From Williamsia sp. 1135 (GTDB taxonomy: Bacteria > Actinomycetota > Actinomycetes > Mycobacteriales > Mycobacteriaceae): 64,000 nt of DNA. The notes beneath the pieces are model-generated. The model did no database searches, was not told where the DNA came from, and worked only from the letters and a program-made list of their open reading frames with translations. Positions 23,559 through 32,633 of this stretch are shown in pieces (position 1 is the first letter of the stretch; each line of letters starts with the position of its first letter). Location of the stretch: positions 1 through 64,000 of the forward strand of contig NZ_MJEI01000091.1 in the NCBI RefSeq assembly GCF_002095395.1. The letters run 5' to 3'. The position numbers were made by a program, and so were the translations under genes.

Positions 23559-24938
23559 TCACCAGGACAGCGACGGGTCGGCATCGGCAACGGCGATCCC
23601 GACTTCGGTCGGCGCAACGCGTCGAACGCCGAACAAAGCCCGAAGCAGTTCGTCCTCTGTGCGCTGCGTTTCCTTCGACCATCGACGCGATCGATGACGC
23701 GCGCGCGACGACCACACAGTCACCGCCGCCGGCCGCGATCGGTCGAAATCGACGATAACCTGACCGGCTTTTCCCGGATCGAGTTCCTCAACGAGGAGCG
23801 GAATACTGTTGCGCGAGAACACTACTCGTCCGCTCACCTCGGCGTAGAATCGGCAGCGGCCGTTGATCGCCGGCCCTGGATACCCGACGAGGACGCGTGA
23901 GTCCTCAATTCCCAGAGCGCGATGGAGACTCTGCGCTGCGCGCCCTTGCAACCACACCCGACCGTCGACGCCGCGCAGGACACTCGCGACCGTCCGCAAC
24001 AACGACGGCGCCGTGTGCCCCTCCGTGTCGATGACGACAGCGAGGTCGGGAACCGAGTACCCGAGGCCCGAGGTCCTGGCAGCAGGATCGGTGATCAAAG
24101 GAGCGAGTGCCAGGGCTTCGGCGTTTTTCCCCGCGAGTCGGTCCGAGACCGGTCGCTCGGCCCAGTCAGGGCCGTCGTGCCACGCGATTGCAGCGGGTTC
24201 GTGGGCAAACACCGCGCCCATCATGAATGCACGATTGGCCAGTTCCCAGTCCTCTCCCCCGTATTGCACAAATGTGGGGTCGAAACCGCCTATGTCGTCG
24301 AAAAGCTCACGACTACAGGTGAACACGGCGCTGATCACATACTTATACCCGTCCCATCCCGGCATCAGAAGATTCGACGTGCGTTGGTAGGCGTCCGCCA
24401 GCCACCGAGGTTCACGTTCGTCGTGCGATCGCCCGGCGGCGGAGTTCTCCGAGAACCACCGGCCGACCCGTCCCGGGGCGACGTCTGCTAAATCCGCATG
24501 CAACCTGCGCCCGACCACGACGGAGTCCGGCGCCACCGCCGGCAATCTGATGGCCCGCCGAACGTAATCGGGGGTGGGGACGGTGTCCGCATCGAGAAAG
24601 CACAGAATCGACCCCGACGACGCGGCCGCCCCGAGATTGCGGGCGGCAGCAGCCCGAAATCCCCTGTCCTCCTGACGCACCACGATCACCGACAGACAGC
24701 ACGACCAGCGGTCGACGTCCGGCGGGTCTGTCGAGCCGTCGTCGGCGATCACAATCTCCATCCGGTCCATCGGATATGTCTGGGCCGTCAGTGCCTCGAG
24801 GACCAGAGCCAGTTGCCGAGGCTGGTTGTAGTACGGGATGACCACACTGACCAGCGGGGTTGTCGAGCAATCTTTGGCGAGGTCCCACCGATTGTCCGGT
24901 ACGACGACTCGACCGTCCTGCAGCTCTATGACGTTCAT
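23559..24938 (-). CDS. Family 2 glycosyltransferase
   Basis: A 459-residue GT-A fold glycosyltransferase. Nucleotide-sugar binding is shown by 'VSVVIPYYNQPRQLALVLEA', 'IVIADDGSTD' and the DxD motif in 'CFLDADTVPTPDY'; the acceptor-side ED motif is in 'YGGEDWELANRA'. The C-terminal 150 residues form a separate domain not recognised. No membrane segments. Its ATG overlaps the stop of the preceding GT4 gene by four bases, which decides the start over a GTG at 24947. It is the third gene of a WcbI-GT4-GT2 operon. Confidence 0.88.
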   Translation of the reverse strand: MNVIELQDGRVVVPDNRWDLAKDCSTTPLVSVVIPYYNQPRQLALVLEALTAQTYPMDRMEIVIADDGSTDPPDVDRWSCCLSVIVVRQEDRGFRAAAARNLGAAASSGSILCFLDADTVPTPDYVRRAIRLPAVAPDSVVVGRRLHADLADVAPGRVGRWFSENSAAGRSHDEREPRWLADAYQRTSNLLMPGWDGYKYVISAVFTCSRELFDDIGGFDPTFVQYGGEDWELANRAFMMGAVFAHEPAAIAWHDGPDWAERPVSDRLAGKNAEALALAPLITDPAARTSGLGYSVPDLAVVIDTEGHTAPSLLRTVASVLRGVDGRVWLQGRAAQSLHRALGIEDSRVLVGYPGPAINGRCRFYAEVSGRVVFSRNSIPLLVEELDPGKAGQVIVDFDRSRPAAVTVWSSRARHRSRRWSKETQRTEDELLRALFGVRRVAPTEVGIAVADADPSLSW

Positions 24939-25945
24939 CCGCTCCACCGTCGCAGCAGCCGGTCATATTCCCGAGCGACCTCGACAGCGGTCGGTGACGT
25001 CGTCACCGCTGAGTCGGTCCAGGTGTGTTCAGGACTCGCGACAGCGGCTGTAACTGCAGACCGCAACGCATCGTTGTCGTCCGGATGCATCGCCACCACG
25101 CCAGGGGACCGCGCAGAAAGTTCCAGGGTGTATGCCGTCCGCGGAACCAGTGGCCTGCGTCCCGCCGAGATCCAGGCATTGATCGAACCGGAAGCCGACA
25201 TGTGCCGGTGGTACGCCACCGGGACGGTGACTTCGGCCATTCGTCGACGCAGTTCATCATCGGTGAGGAAGCCGGTGATCTCGCAACTGCGCCCCGAGTC
25301 CGCTGCGACCTTGCCCAAATCGTCGACGAGGTGGTCATGCCCCGGCGAGGGCGTGCCGAGCGCGAGAAAACCGACCGATGGGTCGAGATCGGCCATCGCC
25401 TGCAACGTTTCCAGATGTCCCTTTCCCGGATACAGGAACCCGAGGACACCGACAGTCACTTCCCTCGTGAGCGACGGCTTCTGGACGCGGACGCCATCGA
25501 ACATGAGAGGCACCACCTGCACCTCGATGGACGCATCGACGAACTCCGCGAACAGTGCGGCTTCGTGGTGGCTCGAGACGATCACCCCCACTGCCTGCCG
25601 CGCCACCGCGGCGTAGAAGGCCGCGCGCCGGCGCATCCCCGGACCATCGGATGGTTGTGGCACATCATGAAATGTCACCGATATCGGTCGCCGGAGTTCC
25701 GCCATCGTCGAGAGCAGTTTTTGCTGCGCTGCCGCAGGGCTGGAGCCGAACAACTTGTCGGTGACATGGATATGCACGATGCCGCATTCACCCGCGGCGG
25801 CAAGGCGTCCAGAGAGGGGCGTACGGCCGAGAAGGAGTCTGTGATCCGCACCGATCACGATCGCAGCGTCGAGAACCGAGCGTGCGTAACGAACGACGCC
25901 GTGAGAACGAGGGCCGACGACGTAATGCCCGATGGGTCGGGTCAT
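24935..25945 (-). CDS. Family 4-like glycosyltransferase
   Basis: A 336-residue GT-B fold protein. The N-terminal half starts 'HYVVGPRSHGVVRYARSVLD' (acceptor side, 'HGVVRY' motif) and contains 'IVHIHVTDKLFG'. The C-terminal half has the donor domain 'VGVLGFLYPGKGHLETLQAM' and 'SASGSINAWISAGRRPLVPR', where the usual E-x7-E is not obvious. It is soluble and probably works at the inner face of the membrane. ATGA overlaps on both sides couple it to the WcbI-like and GT2 genes. Confidence 0.85.
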   Translation of the reverse strand: MTRPIGHYVVGPRSHGVVRYARSVLDAAIVIGADHRLLLGRTPLSGRLAAAGECGIVHIHVTDKLFGSSPAAAQQKLLSTMAELRRPISVTFHDVPQPSDGPGMRRRAAFYAAVARQAVGVIVSSHHEAALFAEFVDASIEVQVVPLMFDGVRVQKPSLTREVTVGVLGFLYPGKGHLETLQAMADLDPSVGFLALGTPSPGHDHLVDDLGKVAADSGRSCEITGFLTDDELRRRMAEVTVPVAYHRHMSASGSINAWISAGRRPLVPRTAYTLELSARSPGVVAMHPDDNDALRSAVTAAVASPEHTWTDSAVTTSPTAVEVAREYDRLLRRWSG

Positions 25946-26862
25946 GAAAGTCCCAGAATGTCGATCAGCTCGACATACCGGTCCAGCGCGGCCTCGATGA
26001 ACTCCGGATGTGCTGCATACCAGGCCAACTGCCGCTCGTGGACATACTCGTCACTCAGCGGCAGACCGTCGACCAGCCAATCCTCGCGCGCAGTCGCGGT
26101 GAGACCAAGCGCATCAACGACGCGCTGTTCCAACGGCGCCCGAACATTGCCCAGCAACTCGCGATCCGGCGTAGACGGCGCGTCTGCGTCGAGTTCATCG
26201 AGAATGCGACCCGCCAGGGCGAGCAGCACGCTGTTGCCTGGATGATTGATCGTGTGGGCCGCGTCAGCACCGAGCCCGAGCAGAGCATCGGAGATGGCGA
26301 CATCGCACTGCCGACGCTCACGGGCCGCGAGTTGCTCGATACTCCATTGGGCCGCAGCGCGAACACGACCAGGTTCGAGATCGATGTCCCAGTCACCGAA
26401 CGACGTTCGTCGGTCTCTCGCAGCCACAACGGTTCTCAGATCGTGGTACGGGACTGCCGCGGGCGTGGCGGCAGGACTCTCCGGATGCCTGACGATCACC
26501 TGGAATGGATACAGACCGCCGTAGCGGATCACCGGCCACACAATTCGGGTCGCCGAGGGCGCCATCTCGATCAGATCCTGCCCGCCGATCGGCAATCCCC
26601 GATACCCGGCGCGGACCGGCTGCGTGACGATCACCGACGCGCGCCGGACCACGTGTTCAACCGATGGGATGTCGTCGACCTCGAGTTCGTGGACGGGCGG
26701 CACCCGCACCGTGCGGTACGGGAGATCGATCGAACTCGACAGTACGATCCGTAACGCTTCTGCCTGGCAGTTGCCCCATACGACCAACAGATCCCGGTCG
26801 TCGGCGGCCGTGCCGTCAGAGACACCGTAGAACTCGCCGTAATGTAACGTCCGCCCGTCCAC
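25942..26862 (-). CDS. WcbI-domain polysaccharide biosynthesis protein (putative acyltransferase)
   Basis: A 306-residue protein whose 'LLVVWGNCQAEALRIVLSSS' opening marks the WcbI family (GNCQ motif). WcbI of Burkholderia pseudomallei capsule synthesis binds CoA and is a suspected acetyltransferase with an SGNH-like fold. The remainder has 'IVTQPVRAGYRGLPIG' and 'WPVIRYGGLYPFQVIV', both typical. Two starts are open: TTG at 26922 and GTG at 26862; the GTG is preferred because GGAAGG lies just before it. It heads the three-gene glycan operon, so it likely modifies the sugar product made by the two transferases. Confidence 0.8.
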   Translation of the reverse strand: MDGRTLHYGEFYGVSDGTAADDRDLLVVWGNCQAEALRIVLSSSIDLPYRTVRVPPVHELEVDDIPSVEHVVRRASVIVTQPVRAGYRGLPIGGQDLIEMAPSATRIVWPVIRYGGLYPFQVIVRHPESPAATPAAVPYHDLRTVVAARDRRTSFGDWDIDLEPGRVRAAAQWSIEQLAARERRQCDVAISDALLGLGADAAHTINHPGNSVLLALAGRILDELDADAPSTPDRELLGNVRAPLEQRVVDALGLTATAREDWLVDGLPLSDEYVHERQLAWYAAHPEFIEAALDRYVELIDILGLS

Positions 26863-26934
26863 CTCACACCTTCCGCTGACCGTCGACCTCACCCCGGGGT
26901 ATCCGATCCCGGGAAGAAGCAATCATCGACTTCG

Positions 26935-27114
26935 TCACTCCCGAGGTGTTTTGGAACGCAGCCGATCGCGAAGGGCCCGCGCCCGTCCCGTGCGGTGCTC
27001 GTGCCTCAGGTGCGGCTGGTTGTCATGCGGTTGCTGCGTCTTCTTCCTGCGCGGCAGCAGAATCAAGACGACGATCACAACGACGGCGATCACGACGAAT
27101 GCGACAATTTCCAT
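26935..27114 (-). CDS. Small single-pass membrane protein
   Basis: A 59-residue product: membrane helix 'MEIVAFVVIAVVVIVVLILL' directly at the N-terminus, then a strongly basic tail (about 14 Arg/Lys plus several His). It lies on the same strand as, and ahead of, the WcbI gene. A TTG start 14 codons upstream is open but unsupported. Similar one-helix basic proteins are common in actinobacteria; function unknown. Confidence 0.5.
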   Translation of the reverse strand: MEIVAFVVIAVVVIVVLILLPRRKKTQQPHDNQPHLRHEHRTGRARALRDRLRSKTPRE

Positions 27115-27314
27115 GAGTGCTGCGACCCTCTGTCCCGATGGCGTGGCTTCGGCCAAGTTCTGGCACGGCCCTTCGTCTCACGGATAGCCACGGTCGAGGT
27201 CCGGGAAACACCGCCCGCGCAGTAGGCGTGAGGACCGGCCCTACGGGGTAACCATGTTCACGCAGCCATCCAGTCGACGATGTGACGTGAGCGCGTGAGA
27301 CACGAAGGGGCACC

Positions 27315-29687
27315 ATGCCGGCAAACAACGACAACAACGAGAACGACTTGCGCCACCTCGACATCGAACCGCCCAAGAATCATGCAGCAGGACCCACGGC
27401 TGTCGCAGTCTCGATGAAACGCGCACTGGGTCACATGGGACCGGTCCGCACCGCGAAGACGTTGCTGTCGCTGAATCAGGCCGAAGGATTCGACTGTATG
27501 AGCTGCGCCTGGCCGGACCCCGACCCAGGTCACCGGCACACTGCGGAGTTCTGCGAGAACGGCGCAAAAGCAGTCGCAGAAGAAGCGACGACCACCCGGG
27601 CCACACCGGAATTCTTCGCTGCTCACAGCATTGCCGAGCTGGACAGTCACACCGAGCACTGGCTCGGTCAACAGGGTCGCATCACCCACCCGATGATCAA
27701 ACGGCCCGGCGGGACCCACTACGAACCCATCGCATGGGATGACGCGTACGCACTCATCGCCGACGAACTGAACGGCCTCCAAACCCCCGATGAGGCCATC
27801 TTCTACACCTCGGGCCGGGCGTCGAACGAGTCTGCCTTCGTGTATCAACTGTTCGCCCGCGCGTTCGGCACCAACAACATGCCCGACTGTTCCAACATGT
27901 GCCACGAATCAACCTCGATCGCCCTGCAGGAATCGATCGGGATCGGTAAGGCGAGCGTCACCCTCGACGACGTCTACAACGCCGAACTGATCATCATCGC
28001 CGGGCAGAATCCGGGCACCAATCATCCCCGGATGCTGTCCGCCCTCGAGAAGGCGAAGCAGAACGGCGCGAAGATCATGGCCATCAACCCACTGCGCGAA
28101 GCCGGGTTGGTCAACTTCAAGAACCCGCAGACCCCGCGAGGCATGGTGGGACCGGGCACCGACCTGACCGACATGTTCCTGCCGATCGCGCTCAACGGCG
28201 ACCTCGCCCTGTTCCAGGCTCTCGGGTCATTGCTCGTCGAATGGGATGCCCTGGACCACGACTTCATCGATGCGCACACCACCGGTTTCGAGTCTTGGCG
28301 CGAGCACGTGCGGGCGGTGGACTGGGAAGTCGTGACAACGACAACCGGCCTGACCCGTCAGCAGATCACGGATGCGGCCGAGCTCCTGCGCAGTTCGAAA
28401 GCCACGGTCTTCTGTTGGGCGATGGGGTTGACCCAGCACCGCAACGCGGTCGCCACGATCAAAGAACTCACCAATCTCGCCTTTGCACAGGGCAATATCG
28501 GCAAGCCCGGCGCCGGGCTCTTCCCCATCCGTGGGCACTCCAACGTCCAAGGAGACCGCACCATGGGCATCTGGGAACGACCGCCTCAGCACTTCCTGGA
28601 TTCGGTACAGCGTGAGTTCGGCTTCGATCCGCCGCGCGAACACGGCCTCGACACAGTCGATTCCGTCCGCGCGTTGCGCGACGGCAAGGCCCACTTCTTC
28701 CTGGGTCTCGGCGGTAACTTCGCGCAGGCCACACCCGACAGCGACGTCACGTTCAAGGCTCTTCGCGGCGCCCGGATGACAGTGCAGATCTCGACGAAGA
28801 TCAACCGGGGTCACCTCGTGTGCGGGGACACCGCACTCATCCTGCCCACCCTCGGCCGCACGGAGAAAGACGTCCAGGCGGGCGGGCCACAATTCATCAC
28901 GGTCGAGGATTCGACGTGTTCGGTCCACGCCTCCCGGGGACCGCTGGCCCCGGCGAGCCCTCAGCTGCGATCGGAAGTCGCGATCGTCACCGGCATCGCG
29001 GAAGCCACCCTCGGCGACCGCCATGGCATCGACTGGGCCGCCATGCGCGGTGATTACCGCACCATCCGTGCCCACATCTCCCGCGTCGTGCCCGGCTGTG
29101 AGGGTTACGAGGTGAATGTGCGCAGACCGGGAGGCTTCATCCTCCCCCATCCACCTCGTGATACGCGAACCTTCGAGACAGACTCCGGCCGAGGAGAATT
29201 CGCCGTCTCGCCGATCGAGGTGTTGCAGGTTCCCGCCGGCCACCTGATCCTGCAGACACTCCGCAGTCACGATCAGTTCAACACCACGATCTACGGACTC
29301 AGCGATCGGTACCGCGGCATCGAGGGCGGCAGACGGGTGATCTTCATGCACCGAGAGGACATCTCGGCACTCGGTCACCGCGACGGCGACATCGTCGACA
29401 TCGTTTCGCGCTGGGACGATGACGACAACGTCCGGTGCGCACCGTCATTCCGCATCGTCGAATACGCGACACCGCGAGGGTGCGCTGCCGCCTACTACCC
29501 CGAGACCAACCCGCTGGTTCCGCTGGACTCCACCGCTCTCGACAGCAACTGTCCGACATCGAAATCGATCATCGTGTCCCTGGTTCCGGCAGGACAGGGA
29601 AATCCGGATACCGGCTCGCCTGATCAGGATTCGACCGGATCTGACTGGGATCACAGGTCTCATCCGCAGCCGCACCACCTGAGCTGA
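27315..29687 (+). CDS. FdhF/YdeP-family molybdopterin oxidoreductase
   Basis: A 790-residue bis-molybdopterin enzyme of the FdhF/YdeP family. The family hallmarks are 'GFDCMSCAWPDPDPGHRHTA' (Cys61, Cys64, Cys80 replacing the usual four-Cys Fe-S site) and 'NNMPDCSNMCHESTSIAL', where Cys196 is the likely molybdenum ligand. The body contains 'AGQNPGTNHPRMLSALEKAK' and 'TNLAFAQGNIGKPGAGLFPI'; the C-terminal molydopterin-dinucleotide-binding domain starts near 640. No Tat signal, so cytoplasmic. E. coli YdeP is linked to acid resistance; the true substrate is unknown and formate oxidation is not shown. It ends next to a convergent TetR gene, by one base. Confidence 0.92.
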   Translation: MPANNDNNENDLRHLDIEPPKNHAAGPTAVAVSMKRALGHMGPVRTAKTLLSLNQAEGFDCMSCAWPDPDPGHRHTAEFCENGAKAVAEEATTTRATPEFFAAHSIAELDSHTEHWLGQQGRITHPMIKRPGGTHYEPIAWDDAYALIADELNGLQTPDEAIFYTSGRASNESAFVYQLFARAFGTNNMPDCSNMCHESTSIALQESIGIGKASVTLDDVYNAELIIIAGQNPGTNHPRMLSALEKAKQNGAKIMAINPLREAGLVNFKNPQTPRGMVGPGTDLTDMFLPIALNGDLALFQALGSLLVEWDALDHDFIDAHTTGFESWREHVRAVDWEVVTTTTGLTRQQITDAAELLRSSKATVFCWAMGLTQHRNAVATIKELTNLAFAQGNIGKPGAGLFPIRGHSNVQGDRTMGIWERPPQHFLDSVQREFGFDPPREHGLDTVDSVRALRDGKAHFFLGLGGNFAQATPDSDVTFKALRGARMTVQISTKINRGHLVCGDTALILPTLGRTEKDVQAGGPQFITVEDSTCSVHASRGPLAPASPQLRSEVAIVTGIAEATLGDRHGIDWAAMRGDYRTIRAHISRVVPGCEGYEVNVRRPGGFILPHPPRDTRTFETDSGRGEFAVSPIEVLQVPAGHLILQTLRSHDQFNTTIYGLSDRYRGIEGGRRVIFMHREDISALGHRDGDIVDIVSRWDDDDNVRCAPSFRIVEYATPRGCAAAYYPETNPLVPLDSTALDSNCPTSKSIIVSLVPAGQGNPDTGSPDQDSTGSDWDHRSHPQPHHLS

Positions 29688-30338
29688 TCAGGCCGGACCG
29701 GTTGTCGAGAACGACGGCTCGAGATAGTTCACTATCGCGTTGGTGAAACCACGCCTGGCCAGGTCCAGGTCCGTGTACGTACCGAGCTGGCGCTCCGAGA
29801 CCATCCCCCGCATGGCGCCGGGTATGAACGCGGCGACCTCGGCGACTCGCTCCGGGTCGACATCCAGGCCACTGAACGCGCGGCGGCAGGTGTCGAGCCA
29901 CGCCTGCCGCCACGACTCGAACTCGGCTGCGGTCAGCGGGTACAGCCGTTCGAACTCCACGCGGTCTCGCGGCATCGCGGCTCGCAAGGTCTCGATGGCG
30001 CGAGAGTCTTTGCCGCTCAAGCCTTCATACAGATTGTCGACGATGGCGCTGACCCGGTCACGCAGCGACGCACTCGCCGGCGCGCTCGCCGGCAGATCGC
30101 CTCGACGCTCGGCGGTGTATTGCAGCACCGCTGCCCACAGACCGTCGATATCACCGAACTGATACTTGACCGTTCCCCAGGTGGCGCCGATCTCTTTGGC
30201 GATGCGGTTGCCCGACACAGCGCCGGGATCGCCAGAGGCCAGGGACCGTAGCGCGGCGTCGAGCATGCTGTCACGAGTTGCCATCCCTCGTTTGTTGCTG
30301 CGTCTGCCGGCAACCTCCGCTTCGGTCATCTCACCCAT
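29688..30338 (-). CDS. TetR-family transcriptional regulator
   Basis: A 216-residue repressor. The helix-turn-helix 'SGNRIAKEIGATWGTVKYQF' lies at about 42-61, followed by the typical 'GDIDGLWAAVLQYTAERRGD'. The C-terminal ligand domain is unassigned. It is divergent from the Rieske oxygenase and dehydrogenase genes 109 bases away, with an 11-bp inverted repeat between, so it most likely controls them and itself. ATG codons 1 and 4 are both possible. Confidence 0.9.
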   Translation of the reverse strand: MGEMTEAEVAGRRSNKRGMATRDSMLDAALRSLASGDPGAVSGNRIAKEIGATWGTVKYQFGDIDGLWAAVLQYTAERRGDLPASAPASASLRDRVSAIVDNLYEGLSGKDSRAIETLRAAMPRDRVEFERLYPLTAAEFESWRQAWLDTCRRAFSGLDVDPERVAEVAAFIPGAMRGMVSERQLGTYTDLDLARRGFTNAIVNYLEPSFSTTGPA

Positions 30339-30374
30339 ACTAACGACGCCTCATCGCGCACATCCAGATTCATA

Positions 30375-30409
30375 GAACCCTCTTCCAAACATTCGCAGAG
30401 GGGTCTATC
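30375..30409. promoter_or_regulatory. Inverted repeat in the tetR/Rieske divergent promoter
   Basis: TAGAACCCTCT (30375-30385) and AGAGGGGTCTA (30399-30409) are complementary in 10 of 11 positions, spaced by 13 bases. It lies midway between the two divergent starts, the expected place for an operator of the TetR protein. Confidence 0.5.
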
Positions 30410-30447
30410 ATTCCTTTCGGATCCGACGACTCGTACGGGAGGCCTCG

Positions 30448-31455
30448 ATGGCGAAAACACCGCTGCCCATGAAGCCGACGGGCTGGTTTCAGGTGGCGTG
30501 GTCGGCGGAGATCCGGGCTGGTGACGTTCATCGGATGACGTATTTCAGCACTGAGATGATCGCCTGGAGATCAGCATCGGGCCAGGTCACGGTCATGGAT
30601 GCCTACTGCGAACATCTGGGTGCGCATCTCGGCCACGGAGGCACCGTCGACGGCGAGATCCTGCGGTGCCCGTTCCATGGCTGGGAGTGGGACAACCAGG
30701 GACGAAACGTGTGCATTCCTTACGAAAAGCGCCCTAACAAGGGCAGGCGGATCCGAACCTACCCGGTCACCGAGCACAGCGAATCAGTGTTCATCTGGTT
30801 CGACGAGAACGGTCGTGCACCGTATTTCGAGGTCGCCGATGTCTTGTCGGGGTTCGACGACGGCAGGAGCGCCGCCGACTACTAACCCGCTTACGGCCAC
30901 AGCACATTGTTCGAGACCGGGCTGGAGATCCATCCGCAGTACCTGATGGAGAACGGGGTGGACTTCGCGCACTTCAAATACGTGCACAACACCCCACTGG
31001 TGCCCGAGTTCACCCGTCACGACTTCGACGCCCCGGTGTCCTATGTCGATTTCACCATCGCGTTCGACGATGTGCCTGCCGACGAGATCAACAGTGGAGT
31101 GCAGGCGATCAACAGCGGAATCGGGGTGGCAGGCACCAAGAGCTGGGGAATGATCGACAATCGCACGCTCACCTCGGTCACCCCGATCGACGACGCGACC
31201 TCGGACATCCGGTTCACCGTCTGGATCGGACGCACCCCCGGCGACGACAACGACGGACCCACTTCTCGTGCGCTGCGCAATGCTCGCGGCGTGATCGAAC
31301 AGTTCCAGAACGACATCGGAATCTGGAAGTACCAGCGCTACTCCGACCCACCCGCCCTCTCTCCCTCGGAGTTCAAAGGCTTCACCGCCATCACAAAGTG
31401 GGCCACCCAGTTCTATCCCGCCGACTTCGACCCGAAGGCAGCAACCGCTCGCTGA
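30448..31455 (+). pseudogene. Rieske non-haem iron oxygenase (KshA-like) with an in-frame stop
   Basis: One reading frame of 336 codons, interrupted only by TAA at 30883-30885. The first part carries the Rieske cluster motif ('YCEHLGAHLGHGG' and 'CPFHGWEWDNQG'). The part after the stop carries the mononuclear iron triad 'ENGVDFAHFKYVH' (Asp, His, His). The frame is the same on both sides: 'GRSAADY-stop-PAYG'. A Tyr or similar residue stands there in relatives, and TAC/TAT to TAA is one base change. The enzyme resembles 3-ketosteroid-9-alpha-hydroxylase oxygenases (KshA). It needs a reductase partner not found here. Either a recent pseudogene, a sequence error, or read-through; the last is least likely. 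Confidence 0.8.
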
Positions 31456-31486
31456 CCATCCACCCCCTCGCCCGAAAGGCCACTTC

Positions 31487-32575
31487 ATGAGCACGCCTGA
31501 GCACCCCCCGATTCGGATCTTCCAGGTCGCGACCGGCAACGTGGGAACCGAGATGATCAAGCGAATCGGCGCTCACCGAGATCTCGAACTCATCGGATTG
31601 CACTGATACACACCGGAGAAGATCGGCCGCGACGCAGGTGAAATCGCCGGACTCGACCCCATCGGCGTGACGGCCACCGGGACCGTCGAGGAAATCATCG
31701 CCGCACACCCCGATGTCGTGACGTTCCACGGCGTATTTCCCGACGCCGCCGACGAGAAGGTGCTCGAAGCGGGGATCAACATCGTCACCACCGCCGACTT
31801 CATCACCGGTCACCACCGCGACGAGAATCATCCGCACGTGTCGGGCAAGAAGGTCACCGAGGTGCTCGAGGCAGCGTGTCAGCGGGGCGGATCGACGTTC
31901 TACGGCACCGGCATGAATCCCGGTGTCAACCAAATTCTCGGCGTGGTGTGCTCGGCCGATGTCGCGGAGATCGAGAACATCATCACCCTCGAATCGGTCG
32001 ACGTGTCCTGCCACCACTCCAAGGACACCTGGATCGAGGTCGGCTACGGTTTGCCCGTCGACGATCCGAGTATTCCGGACAAACTCGAGAAGTACACCCG
32101 GGTCTTCGGCGACAGCGTGCTCCTGATGGCTGACTGCTTCGGCCTCGAACTCGACGAGGTGACGTTCAGCTATGAACTCGGCGCGTGCACCAAGGACGTC
32201 GATCTGGGCTGGTATCAGCTGCCCAAGGGATCACTCGGCGGCAACTACATCAAGTACCAGGGCATGGTCGACGGCGTTCCCAGGATCGAGACCCATCTGG
32301 AATGGCAGATGACTCCACACACCACACCCAACTGGGACATCAAGGGCTGCTACATCACTCAGATCCAAGGCGACCCGTGCATCTACAACAAGCACATGAT
32401 CTTTCCCAAGCGCGGCGTTGATCTGTCCGATCCCGCCAACTTCGCCTCCATCGGCATGACCGTCACCGGATTGCCCGCTCTCAACTCGATCCGCAGCGTC
32501 GTCGCGGCGCGGCCGGGCATCATCACCAGTGCCGACCTCCCGCTGAGAGGATTCGCCGGCCGCTTCAAGAAATAG
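31487..32575 (+). pseudogene. Dihydrodipicolinate-reductase-like dehydrogenase with an in-frame stop
   Basis: A frame of 363 codons with a single TGA at 31604-31606, codon 40, after 'DLELIGLH'. The Rossmann start 'RIFQVATGNVGTEMIKRIG' precedes the stop; the rest ('SVDVSCHHSKDTWIEVGYG', 'GVPRIETHLEWQMTPHTTP') is the body of the family of NAD(P)-dependent enzymes annotated as dihydrodipicolinate reductase-like or diaminopentanoate dehydrogenase-like. A Cys or Trp codon (TGC, TGT, TGG) to TGA would explain it. An internal start would lack the nucleotide-binding site. It follows the Rieske gene by 31 bases in one operon. Its neighbour is broken the same way. Confidence 0.78.
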
Positions 32576-32633
32576 CCTGGAGGTCGAGCGGCCATCCGTT
32601 TGCCACGAGTCCGCGGCATGCGACCATTGGTCG

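Noticed and set aside
22364-23617. A 417-codon frame antisense to the acyl-CoA dehydrogenase
   Set aside because: It is a mirror of a highly conserved enzyme on the other strand, with no ribosome binding site or recognisable domain.
28227-29378. A 383-codon frame antisense to the molybdoenzyme
   Set aside because: Same reason: GC-driven shadow of a conserved gene.
31604-31606. TGA read as selenocysteine
   Set aside because: The neighbouring gene has an equivalent TAA, no SECIS-like hairpin was evident after the TGA, and the position is not a known redox-active Cys of this family.
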